A stretch of 7,909 bases of DNA from Pseudomonadota bacterium (GTDB lineage: Bacteria; Pseudomonadota; Gammaproteobacteria; GRL18), in contig DAOVUE010000052.1 of NCBI GenBank assembly GCA_030632745.1, forward strand, positions 1 to 7,909, read 5' to 3'. The notes under the pieces were generated by a model. It saw nothing but the letters and a program-made list of their open reading frames with translations, did not search any database and had not been told where the DNA came from. The translations under genes were made by a program, and so were the position numbers. Positions 1-6,135 of this stretch are shown piece by piece (position 1 is the stretch's first letter; each line of letters opens with the position of its first letter).

Positions 1-618
1 AGACCCCTATTGCCCGAAACCTCGGATAAGGGTTATATTTCTATTAATGGTACACCTACTGATTGTGTACATATTGCTATTACAGCTTTACTGGCTGATG
101 ATCCGCCAGATATTGTTGTTTCAGGTATTAATCATGGTCCAAACCTGGGGGATGATATTCTTTATTCCGGCACAGTGGCAGCAGCAACGGAAGGGCGTTT
201 TCTGGGTTTACCTGCTATTGCTGTATCGCTGGGCAGCTATGAAGGAACACATTTTTTTACTGCAGCCAAAGTCGTGGTGCAAATAATACAACAGCTGCAA
301 AGCAAACCTTTGCCTGCTGATACCATATTAAACGTCAATGTGCCCGATATTGATTATTCTGATATCAATTCATTTCAGGCTACCCGTTTAGGTAAAAGGC
401 ATCCGGCAGAACCCGCTATTGAAGCCGTTGACCCCCGTAATAGGAAGGTTTACTGGTTAGGCCCTATTGCTAAAGAGGAAGATGCAGGACCAGGGACTGA
501 TTTTTTTGCATTAAAGAAAAATCAGGTGTCTGTTACACCTATAAAAATTGATCTGACTAACTATGAAATGCTCAAATCAGTAGAGCAATGGTTAACAACT
601 CTTAATATAGAAACCTGA
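1..618 (+). CDS. surE: SurE 5'/3'-nucleotidase, 5'-truncated by window edge
   Basis: Metal-dependent phosphatase acting on nucleoside 5'- and 3'-monophosphates (and, in E. coli, short polyphosphate) in the cytoplasm, linked to stationary-phase survival. The reading frame is open from base 1, so the gene enters from the left; a TTG at 10 is not a credible start. The visible 205 residues match E. coli SurE from about residue 49 on. Recognisable blocks are GTPTDC, the core VSGINHGPNLGDD (its Asn is a metal ligand in the family), YSGTVAAATEGR, NVNVPD, RHPAEPA and DAGPGTDF near the C terminus. The N-terminal DD metal pair lies outside the window. The length to the stop agrees with a full ~253-residue protein, so the C terminus looks intact. 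It is the first visible gene of surE-pcm-yqaA-nlpD-rpoS. The stop codon lies inside the first copy of a 14-bp tandem repeat. Confidence 0.97.
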   Translation, partial: RPLLPETSDKGYISINGTPTDCVHIAITALLADDPPDIVVSGINHGPNLGDDILYSGTVAAATEGRFLGLPAIAVSLGSYEGTHFFTAAKVVVQIIQQLQSKPLPADTILNVNVPDIDYSDINSFQATRLGKRHPAEPAIEAVDPRNRKVYWLGPIAKEEDAGPGTDFFALKKNQVSVTPIKIDLTNYEMLKSVEQWLTTLNIET

Positions 619-656
619 AAATAGAAACCTGAAAATAGAAACCTGAAAATAGAAAC
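607..656. repeat. 14-bp tandem repeat across the surE stop codon
   Basis: The unit ATAGAAACCTGAAA occurs at 607-620, 621-634 and 635-648, with a partial fourth copy at 649-656, all identical. The first copy contains the surE stop codon TGA (616-618), so the array looks like duplication of the gene's own 3' end into the spacer. No function is evident. Replication slippage is the simplest origin. Confidence 0.95.
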
Positions 657-663
657 AAAATTT

Positions 664-720
664 GCTGACGGCGGCTGTCGGATAAGCTGAAGGCTCCTGG
701 ATAAGCTGAAGGCTCCTGGA
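664..720. repeat. Tandem GCTGA(A/C)GGC repeat upstream of pcm
   Basis: Two near-complete copies of a 19-bp unit, GCTGAAGGCTCCTGGATAA, lie at 686-704 and 705-720 (the second is cut short). A diverged 22-bp relative, starting GCTGACGGC and ending GGATAA, precedes them at 664-685. The same GCTGACGGCTC core recurs in tandem downstream of pcm at 1453-1493. The spacer otherwise holds only the weak ribosome-binding region of pcm. Confidence 0.9.
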
Positions 721-729
721 AAAACAAGG

Positions 730-762
730 ATGAATAGTGTTATGAGTAGTGTTATGAGTAGC
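730..762 (+). repeat. 12-bp tandem repeat multiplying the pcm start codon
   Basis: The units ATGAATAGTGTT (730-741), ATGAGTAGTGTT (742-753) and partial ATGAGTAGC (754-762) encode MNSV-MSSV-MSS. Each copy brings an in-frame ATG, so three candidate start codons stand 12 bp apart before the conserved part of pcm. Confidence 0.9.
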
Positions 763-1416
763 TCTTTAACGGGTGTTGGTATGACATCACAGCGAACCAG
801 AAATCGCTTGATTAGTCTGCTGAAAAAAAATCATATTAAAAATGATAAAGTATTAAACGTGATGTCAGAAATGCCCAGACACTTATTTGTTGATGAAGCT
901 TTATCCAGCAGAGCCTATGAAAATATTTCTCTCCCTATTGGACATGGTCAGACAATTTCTCAACCGTATATGGTTGCATTGATGACGGAATTATTATTAG
1001 AAGGCAGTCATGTTAATAAAATTTTAGAAGTAGGGACAGGTTCAGGCTATCAGACAGCTATTTTATCAAAACTTGTACCCACTGTTTATAGTGTAGAGAG
1101 GATAAAGCCCCTGCTCAACAGGGCTCGGGAAAAATTTCGTCAATTGCGACTGAACAATATCCTCACCTCTTATAGTGATGGAGGCTGGGGCTGGCCCAAC
1201 AAAGCACCCTTTGATGCCATTATTGTAACTGCAGCACCGGAAACACTGCCAGCGTCTTTACTGGGACAATTGGCCGATGGTGGTAAGTTAATTATCCCAA
1301 TGGGAAAAAAAGGTGAACAGGAATTATTTCTTTTTCATAGGCTTGGTGATAAATATCATAAAAAGACTATAGAAAAAGTAAGTTTTGTTCCTCTTTTGAA
1401 AGGAAAAATAGACTGA
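730..1416 (+). CDS. pcm: Protein-L-isoaspartate O-methyltransferase
   Basis: Cytoplasmic repair enzyme that uses S-adenosylmethionine to methylate L-isoaspartyl residues in aged proteins, starting their reconversion to aspartate. Family blocks are present: PRHLFVDEA near residue 49, LPIGHGQTISQPYMVA at 68-83, the SAM-binding motif EVGTGSGYQTA at 100-110, FDAIIVTAAPETLP, and FVPLLKG at the C terminus. The start is uncertain. ATG 730 gives 228 residues but has AAGG directly abutting it. ATG 742 lies 11 nt after AAGGA. ATG 781 gives 211 residues (MTSQRTRNRL), closest to the 208 of E. coli Pcm, with a GGG seven bases upstream. The extra 17 residues come largely from a 12-bp tandem duplication that multiplies the start codon, so the 781 start may be the ancestral one. 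It follows surE after a repeat-filled 111-bp gap. Confidence 0.95.
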   Translation: MNSVMSSVMSSSLTGVGMTSQRTRNRLISLLKKNHIKNDKVLNVMSEMPRHLFVDEALSSRAYENISLPIGHGQTISQPYMVALMTELLLEGSHVNKILEVGTGSGYQTAILSKLVPTVYSVERIKPLLNRAREKFRQLRLNNILTSYSDGGWGWPNKAPFDAIIVTAAPETLPASLLGQLADGGKLIIPMGKKGEQELFLFHRLGDKYHKKTIEKVSFVPLLKGKID

Positions 1417-1452
1417 AATGATATTTTATTATGACATTATAAATTTGAGTTG

Positions 1453-1493
1453 GCTGACGGCTCTTATCTAATCGCTGACGGCTCTTATCTAAT
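1453..1493. repeat. 21-bp-period tandem repeat downstream of pcm
   Basis: The 20-bp sequence GCTGACGGCTCTTATCTAAT is repeated exactly at 1453-1472 and 1474-1493, separated by one base. Its GCTGACGGCTC core is shared with the units before pcm (664-720), so pcm is bracketed by related short repeats. The remainder of the 139-bp pcm-yqaA spacer is AT-rich and shows nothing else I can identify. Confidence 0.9.
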
Positions 1494-1555
1494 AAATAAA
1501 GCAAGAAGTAAATACGAACTGAGTTATTTAGGTTAAAGACTAACATGGATTTAAA

Positions 1556-2137
1556 ATGAAATTATTTTCTAAACTATATGAAAAAGTAATGAGCTGGTCT
1601 CGTCATCCGCATGCGGAAAGATATCTGGCAGGTTTGAGTTTTGCAGAATCTTCTTTTTTCCCCATTCCCCCTGATGTCATGCTGGCACCCATGTCTCTGG
1701 CCAAACCGGAAAAAGCACTTCGATTTGCCTTGATTACAACTCTGGCGTCAGTCCTTGGAGGAATGTTGGGTTATGCTATTGGATTATGGTTTATTGATTT
1801 AATTCAACCACTTATTGGTGAGGGCGGTCGTTGGGAAGAAAAATTTATAATGACTCAAACATGGTTCTCAGAATGGGGCTTCTGGGCTATATTCATTGCC
1901 GGATTCTCACCTATACCCTATAAGGTCTTTACTATAACAGCGGGTGCAATGGGGATGCTTTTTTTACCCTTTATCATAGCCTCGTTTTTTGGACGGGGGG
2001 CACGATTTTTTCTGGTGGCCTCTCTGATGAAGTGGGGCGGGCAAGAAATGGAACTTAAATTAAAGCGATATATTGATTTTATAGGATGGTTTATTGTAAT
2101 TCTTGGGCTAATAGCTTATATTATCTATAAATTATAA
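1556..2137 (+). CDS. yqaA: YqaA/DedA (VTT-domain) family inner-membrane protein
   Basis: Integral membrane protein of the YqaA branch of the DedA/SNARE-associated (VTT) superfamily. Several DedA members help move lipid carriers across the membrane and support envelope homeostasis; the substrate of this branch is not established. DedA hallmarks are visible: FAESSFFPIPPD at residues 29-40 (re-entrant region with an acidic residue), the second re-entrant motif FSPIPYKVFTITAGA at 117-131, and a Gly-Arg pair at 146-147 (FFGRGARFF). Hydrophobic segments lie roughly at 57-80, 108-130, 133-155 and 172-192. At 193 residues it is longer than E. coli YqaA (about 142), matching the longer form found in surE-pcm-nlpD-rpoS clusters. 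GGA at 1547-1549 is a well-spaced ribosome-binding site. It ends 7 bp before nlpD, suggesting co-transcription. Confidence 0.88.
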   Translation: MKLFSKLYEKVMSWSRHPHAERYLAGLSFAESSFFPIPPDVMLAPMSLAKPEKALRFALITTLASVLGGMLGYAIGLWFIDLIQPLIGEGGRWEEKFIMTQTWFSEWGFWAIFIAGFSPIPYKVFTITAGAMGMLFLPFIIASFFGRGARFFLVASLMKWGGQEMELKLKRYIDFIGWFIVILGLIAYIIYKL

Positions 2138-2144
2138 GAATAAT

Positions 2145-3134
2145 ATGTTTTCTGATGTTATTAAACTTGTTGTTAGAATTACTATCGATGGTGGCGGTCG
2201 TGGTTTTTCGCGAGAAACTGTTGCTGCTGTAACTGAATCTAACTCTATATCTAACATATTATCTTGTACTGTAAATAAAACTATTTTACTTAAGTGTGTA
2301 GTGTTTTGTTTCATTGCATTATTGACACTATATATAACCGGGTGCAGTACAACTTATGCTCCTGTCGAACAGCGCAGCGCGACAGCCTATAAAAATAAAA
2401 CAAAGTATACGGGTAAACCCCCTTTATACTATAAGGTGAAAAAGGGGGATACTCTTTACTTTATTGCCTGGTTGTATGGACTGGATTTTAAGAGTGTTGC
2501 TAAAAATAATAAAATAACACCACCTTATCGAATTTATTTAGGTCAGAAATTACGCTTAAGACCTTATTCATCTAAAAAGACTCAATCCAGAAAAAAGTCG
2601 CAGAAAAAAACTAAAGTTGTAAGCAGTAAACGCCGGAATAAGCCGGTTAGTAAGAGCAGTAAAGCAGTAAAGAAGAGCACAGCAAAGAAGAGTACAGTAA
2701 AGACAAAAAAACGTACATCTGCTATTCAGACTGTAAAAAATAAAACAAAAATCTCCACAGGTAATAAAAAGCTTTATTGGATATGGCCGGTTAAAGGTAA
2801 GGTTATTCAGCGTTATTCCCCGGCTAAGGGGAAAAAAGGCATTGATATTAGTGCTTCTAGAGGGGCTTTAGTAAAATCCTCTGAGGCAGGAAAAGTAGTT
2901 TATAGCGGACAGGGTTTAGTCGGTTATGGTCGATTAATTATTATAAAGCATGACGATAATTATCTGAGTGCTTATGCTCATAATCAGCATTTATTAGTTA
3001 ATGAAGGACAAATGGTAAAAAAAGGGCAGACTATAGCCCGTTTGGGGCGTTCAGGAACGGATCGATACAAATTACATTTTGAGATTCGAAAAAAAGGTAA
3101 GCCTGTGAATCCATTAAACTATCTGCCTCGTTAG
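2145..3134 (+). CDS. nlpD: NlpD-like lipoprotein, LysM plus degenerate LytM/M23 domain
   Basis: Probable outer-membrane lipoprotein that activates a periplasmic murein amidase (AmiC in E. coli) during daughter-cell separation. Order: hydrophobic signal segment at residues 47-64; lipobox ITGC ending at Cys67; LysM peptidoglycan-binding domain at about 95-139 (YYKVKKGDTLYFIAWLYG, matching E. coli NlpD); a very Lys/Arg/Ser/Thr-rich linker at about 142-209; LytM/M23 domain at about 211-329 (GIDI, IIIKHDDNYLSAYAHN, LHFEIR, NPLNYLP). The M23 zinc site is degenerate: GIDI lacks the usual preceding His, and the HxH motif reads KLH (309-311). This fits an activator rather than a hydrolase, as in NlpD and EnvC. 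Oddities: about 46 residues precede the signal segment, much longer than a normal n-region, and no ATG, GTG or TTG in frame offers a better start. The linker is basic, not the Gln/Pro-rich linker of E. coli. In E. coli the main rpoS promoter lies inside nlpD; I could not pinpoint one here. Confidence 0.92.
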   Translation: MFSDVIKLVVRITIDGGGRGFSRETVAAVTESNSISNILSCTVNKTILLKCVVFCFIALLTLYITGCSTTYAPVEQRSATAYKNKTKYTGKPPLYYKVKKGDTLYFIAWLYGLDFKSVAKNNKITPPYRIYLGQKLRLRPYSSKKTQSRKKSQKKTKVVSSKRRNKPVSKSSKAVKKSTAKKSTVKTKKRTSAIQTVKNKTKISTGNKKLYWIWPVKGKVIQRYSPAKGKKGIDISASRGALVKSSEAGKVVYSGQGLVGYGRLIIIKHDDNYLSAYAHNQHLLVNEGQMVKKGQTIARLGRSGTDRYKLHFEIRKKGKPVNPLNYLPR

Positions 3135-3173
3135 GGACTTGGCAAAAATCAAGTTACTATCATTTAATTCAAA

Positions 3174-3260
3174 GAGGTACTTGCAAAACGTCGAATTCTT
3201 TTGCTTTTTACTTCCCCCTTTGATAAAGGGGGAAGCTAAGAGCAGTTTTGCAAGTACCTC
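3174..3260. mobile_element. 87-bp palindromic MITE-like element in the nlpD-rpoS spacer
   Basis: Perfect 16-bp terminal inverted repeats, GAGGTACTTGCAAAAC at 3174-3189 and its reverse complement at 3245-3260, enclose a second perfect palindrome at 3211-3235. The 8-bp direct repeat AATTCAAA abuts the left end (3166-3173) and recurs two bases beyond the right end (3263-3270), which could be a target-site duplication. There is no coding capacity. The nested structure suggests a non-autonomous miniature element or a REP/BIME-like unit; the AT-rich direct repeats could also be chance. If rpoS is transcribed from within nlpD, the element is part of its mRNA leader. Confidence 0.7.
3211..3235 (+). 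other. Perfect 11-bp hairpin in the rpoS leader
   Basis: CTTCCCCCTTT (3211-3221) pairs perfectly with AAAGGGGGAAG (3225-3235) around a 3-nt loop, GAT. It is not followed by a T-run on either strand, so it does not look like an intrinsic terminator. The left-arm stretch TTCCCCCT (3212-3219) is also an exact complement of AGGGGGAA (3281-3288), which contains the rpoS Shine-Dalgarno sequence, so an alternative pairing could mask rpoS translation initiation. The sequence shows the complementarity; the regulatory role is inference. Confidence 0.6.
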
Positions 3261-3280
3261 CAAATTCAAATTTTAATTTC

Positions 3281-3287
3281 AGGGGGA
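3281..3287 (+). promoter_or_regulatory. rpoS ribosome-binding site
   Basis: AGGGGGA is centred about ten bases before ATG 3294, with seven bases between the G-run and the start codon. This fixes the rpoS start. Its G-run repeats the right arm of the upstream hairpin and can pair with that hairpin's left arm. Confidence 0.8.
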
Positions 3288-3293
3288 AATTAA

Positions 3294-3311
3294 ATGGAAT
3301 CTATGGAATCT
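3294..3311 (+). repeat. 9-bp tandem duplication at the rpoS start codon
   Basis: ATGGAATCT is repeated exactly twice, encoding MES-MES, so rpoS has two adjacent in-frame ATG codons. Only the first is well spaced from AGGGGGA. It parallels the 12-bp start-codon repeat of pcm. Confidence 0.9.
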
Positions 3312-4343
3312 AAAAGTCAGGGTTTAGATATAAATTTTGATACAAGCAGTTCATTTTCAGCTGAGACTATTATGACCGTTTTTGAGAATGAAGTTCCGCA
3401 TAAAGAAGATAATAATAATAAAAAATCTCCTTCAGGCTCTCGTTCAAAAGCGCACACAAAAAAAGCACATAAAGCTGTGCAGTCTACTAGAAAAACATCA
3501 CTTAAGGGAGATATGGATGCCACCCGTCTCTATCTTAATGAAATTGGCTTTGCATCACTATTAACCGCAGAAGAAGAAATTAAGTACTCAAGAATGGCCC
3601 GCAAGGGTAATGAAGAGGGTCGCAAACGTATGATTGAATGTAATCTGCGTTTAGTGGTAAAAATATCACGTCGCTATTTAAATAGAGGCTTGCCATTGCT
3701 GGATCTGATTGAAGAAGGTAATCTTGGCCTGATTCGAGCAGTGGAAAAATTTGATCCTGAACGTGGTTTTCGTTTTTCAACCTATGCAACCTGGTGGATT
3801 CGCCAGACTATTGAACGGGGATTGATGAATCAGACTCGTACCATACGTTTACCGATTCATATTGTAAAAGAAATCAATGTTTATCTCAGAGCTGCCAGAA
3901 GACTCACTCAGGAACTGGATCATGAACCCAGTCCGGAGGAAATTGCTGATTTACTTGATAAGCCCGTTGAAGTAGTAGAAAAAATGTTTAAACTGAATGA
4001 AAAAACTTCTTCAGTTGATGTTCCAATGGGAGTTGATAGTGATAATCCCCTGATTGATGTTGTTGCTGATACGGGAACACCGGAACCATTTGATTTTATA
4101 CAAAATGAAAATGTCAGGGAAAATATTGACAGCTGGATGGAACAACTTAATGATAATCAGAGAGCAGTGGTTGAACGTCGATTTGGTTTACATGGCCATG
4201 ATACCGCAACCCTGGAAGAAGTAGGTAATGAAATCGGCGTAACCCGGGAAAGGGTGCGTCAGATTCAACTGGAAGCCCTGAAACGCCTGCGGGAAATTCT
4301 TGAAGATGACGGGCATACTAGTGAATCATTATTTTATTCATAA
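3294..4343 (+). CDS. rpoS: RNA polymerase sigma factor RpoS (sigma-38)
   Basis: Group 2 sigma-70-family factor that directs RNA polymerase to stationary-phase and general-stress promoters. Region 1.2 starts at about residue 75 ([11 protein letters not shown]). Regions 2.1-2.4 cover about 111-185, with [37 protein letters not shown] and [16 protein letters not shown]. Region 3 begins [21 protein letters not shown]. The region 4.2 helix-turn-helix is [20 protein letters not shown] at 306-325. Lys192, in HIVKEIN, lines up with E. coli Lys173, the residue needed for RssB-mediated turnover, so regulated proteolysis is plausible. The 349 residues exceed E. coli RpoS (330), mostly through a polar Asn/Lys/Ser-rich N-terminal stretch before residue 72. 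The start is set by a strong AGGGGGA ribosome-binding site; a second in-frame ATG at 3303 arises from a 9-bp duplication. It is last in the surE-to-rpoS cluster and convergent with the kinase gene. Confidence 0.98.
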   Translation: MESMESKSQGLDINFDTSSSFSAETIMTVFENEVPHKEDNNNKKSPSGSRSKAHTKKAHKAVQSTRKTSLKGDMDATRLYLNEIGFASLLTAEEEIKYSRMARKGNEEGRKRMIECNLRLVVKISRRYLNRGLPLLDLIEEGNLGLIRAVEKFDPERGFRFSTYATWWIRQTIERGLMNQTRTIRLPIHIVKEINVYLRAARRLTQELDHEPSPEEIADLLDKPVEVVEKMFKLNEKTSSVDVPMGVDSDNPLIDVVADTGTPEPFDFIQNENVRENIDSWMEQLNDNQRAVVERRFGLHGHDTATLEEVGNEIGVTRERVRQIQLEALKRLREILEDDGHTSESLFYS

Positions 4344-4371
4344 GAATAGACGTTGCATGCAGCGTCTCTAC
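4344..4371. terminator. Palindrome between convergent rpoS and kinase genes, probable bidirectional terminator
   Basis: An imperfect 28-bp palindrome fills nearly the whole 30-bp gap between the two stop codons. Its core, AGACGTTGCATGCAGCGTCT (4348-4367), is self-complementary apart from one T-G wobble, giving about 8 bp of stem around CATG. On the + strand TTATTTT follows at 4374-4380, a weak T-run that falls inside the kinase gene's 3' end. The minus-strand exit also reads into AT-rich sequence. The outer bases (GAATAGACG against CGTCTCTAC) are less perfect. I recall a similar GTAGAGACG...CGTCTCTAC palindrome as a dispersed repeat in other bacteria, so it may be a captured repeat acting as a terminator. 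Confidence 0.6.
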
Positions 4372-4373
4372 AG

Positions 4374-6119
4374 TTATTTTACCAGCGCATAGAAAAGCAC
4401 TAAATTAACGATCAGTGAGACAATGCTGATGGTTTTCCATACCAGCATGGGATTGCGTTCAATAAGTGGTATGGTAGTGGTATTGATAAAATGAGGATTG
4501 GGGTTTTTCAGGTCATGCAGAAATTCAAATACATCTTCATGGCGTAATTTGATATCCAGTGACAGAGCTTTTTGAATTGCGCCATCCATCCAGTTGGGTA
4601 CCATGGGATTGAGATGAATGCTGGAAACGTATTTAAGCTGCGACAACTGCCTATAATTGGCTTTTTCCGGCATGTCCTGTCCGAAAGGTAATTGATTATT
4701 GAGCAGTTCATAAGTAATGACGGCAAGGGAATACAAATCACTTCGCTCACCACCTGATTGACCCATATAAAATTCCGGTGCACTATAATTAACAGTGCCT
4801 AATACGGTTTCCTGACTGTCTTTGTTTTTCTTAAGTTCCTGAATACCTGCAATTTTAACGGAGCCAAAGTCAATGATCTTAATATTATTATCCGCATCAA
4901 TCATAATATTTTCCGGTTTTAGATCCTGATGCAGCATTTCCAGACGATGAAAAGCCCGTATTCCCCGGGTAATCTGCTCAATAATCGGCAGTACGGTATC
5001 CACTGAGGGCAGTGGATTTTTCTGCATCCACTCACGCAGGGTAATAGCGTCTAAAAATTCAGTGACATAATAAAGTGAGCGGGGTTTTTGTTCGGGTATA
5101 ATAACTTTCAGCACATAAGGTGAGTCAATTCTTTTCCCTGCCCATTCTTCATGAAGAAATTGTTCAATAAAAAATTCATCATCTTCAAAATTAACAGAAG
5201 GTGTTTTAAGAATGACCATTTGATTACTGTTCTGATATCGGGCAGAATAAATTTGCGTACGATTACTGCTGTGGAGTTCTTTCTTGATCCTATATCCATC
5301 AAAAATCATCCCCGCTTCTAATGGGGGCGGGAAGGGAAGTTCATGTGCTTTCTGTAAAACTTCCTTTTCTTCTGATAGAGGCAGATTATCAATTTTTAAT
5401 AATTGTAAGGTTAAATTATCATTACATTGATTTTCTATTGCCTGGCGGGAAATTTCTTCACATTTCTGCTGCAGCAGGTCATTATTAAACTGTTTATAAT
5501 CAGAATTGAGGAGTATTTTTTTGAGTGATTGTTCACTAATGAAGTCATGAATGCCATCAGTTGATAATAAAAAAACATCATTCTTGTCCAATAGGACTCT
5601 TCTATAATCAATATCTAAATGTAAATCAATACCCATTGCGCGGTTAAGGTAGTTTTTTTCGTCAGAAATCCAGACTCTGTGATCCCGGGTGAGTTGTTCT
5701 AATTCGTTATCACGCAGACGATAAACTCGTGAATCACCGATATGAAAAATATGTGCTGTAGTGGATTTTAGAATAAGAATGGTTAGAGTGGTGACCATGC
5801 CGCGAGTACTCTGGTAATCGCTATGACCACGGCTGTATAGCCAGCTATTTAATGCAGAGAGAATTTTTTGTGCCGCATTTTTTACACTCCAGGAATCCGG
5901 AGTACTATAATAATCATTAATGAAACCGTTGATGCAGGCATGACTGGCTTCTTTTCCTGCTTCACTTGAGCTCATACCATCTGCAATGGCAACTACGATC
6001 CCCTTGTTTTTAAGGATATGCTTATTATCAGGTATTTTATACGCAATAAAATCATCATTATCAGCCTTAATCCCTTTATCACTAAAGGAGCCAAGACTGA
6101 TTTCCAGTTTTTTCAGCAT
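4374..6119 (-). CDS. Membrane-tethered PP2C phosphatase / Ser-Thr protein kinase fusion
   Basis: Bifunctional protein predicted to add and remove phosphate on Ser/Thr of unknown partners. Residues 1-245 form a PP2C phosphatase with all metal-site motifs: NDD (21-23), ADGMSSS (46-52), HIGDSRVYR (126-134), STDG (186-189) and NDN (233-235). Residues 275-538 form a Hanks-type kinase: Lys305 (VILKTP), Glu324/325, catalytic loop HQDLKPEN (397-404), DFG (417-419) and APE (447-449). The glycine-rich loop is degenerate (HSSNRTQ, 283-289) and HRD reads HQD, a non-RD kinase; from memory both are normal in this family. PLIERNP and a hydrophobic segment at about 558-579 end the protein, so it is probably tail-anchored in the inner membrane with both catalytic domains in the cytoplasm. 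It lies 16 bp after narK on the same strand and is likely co-transcribed. The same pair (PA1782-PA1783) sits in the P. aeruginosa nitrate-assimilation locus, suggesting control of nitrate uptake or reduction. The target is unproven. Confidence 0.92.
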   Translation of the reverse strand: MLKKLEISLGSFSDKGIKADNDDFIAYKIPDNKHILKNKGIVVAIADGMSSSEAGKEASHACINGFINDYYSTPDSWSVKNAAQKILSALNSWLYSRGHSDYQSTRGMVTTLTILILKSTTAHIFHIGDSRVYRLRDNELEQLTRDHRVWISDEKNYLNRAMGIDLHLDIDYRRVLLDKNDVFLLSTDGIHDFISEQSLKKILLNSDYKQFNNDLLQQKCEEISRQAIENQCNDNLTLQLLKIDNLPLSEEKEVLQKAHELPFPPPLEAGMIFDGYRIKKELHSSNRTQIYSARYQNSNQMVILKTPSVNFEDDEFFIEQFLHEEWAGKRIDSPYVLKVIIPEQKPRSLYYVTEFLDAITLREWMQKNPLPSVDTVLPIIEQITRGIRAFHRLEMLHQDLKPENIMIDADNNIKIIDFGSVKIAGIQELKKNKDSQETVLGTVNYSAPEFYMGQSGGERSDLYSLAVITYELLNNQLPFGQDMPEKANYRQLSQLKYVSSIHLNPMVPNWMDGAIQKALSLDIKLRHEDVFEFLHDLKNPNPHFINTTTIPLIERNPMLVWKTISIVSLIVNLVLFYALVK

Positions 6120-6135
6120 TTTATTACTGCCTGCT

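Noticed and set aside
664..1493. Short repeats around pcm considered as a CRISPR remnant
   Set aside because: The units are directly tandem, without 30-40 bp unique spacers, and no cas genes are present.
2188..2232. Out-of-frame ATG opening a short hydrophobic frame in the nlpD 5' region, considered as a shifted true signal peptide
   Set aside because: It ends after 14 codons at an in-frame TAA, while the continuous nlpD frame already contains a good signal segment and lipobox at residues 47-67.
2132..2314. 60-codon minus-strand open frame at the yqaA-nlpD junction
   Set aside because: It lies antisense to the nlpD 5' end, with no recognisable motif and low-complexity content; coincidental.
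3211..3235. Strong hairpin considered as an intrinsic terminator of nlpD
   Set aside because: No T-run follows it on either strand, and it is nested inside a larger inverted repeat.
4374..6119. Kinase/phosphatase considered as a phage-defence or type VI secretion regulator
   Set aside because: No defence or secretion genes are nearby, and its architecture and coupling to narK fit the nitrate-assimilation family.
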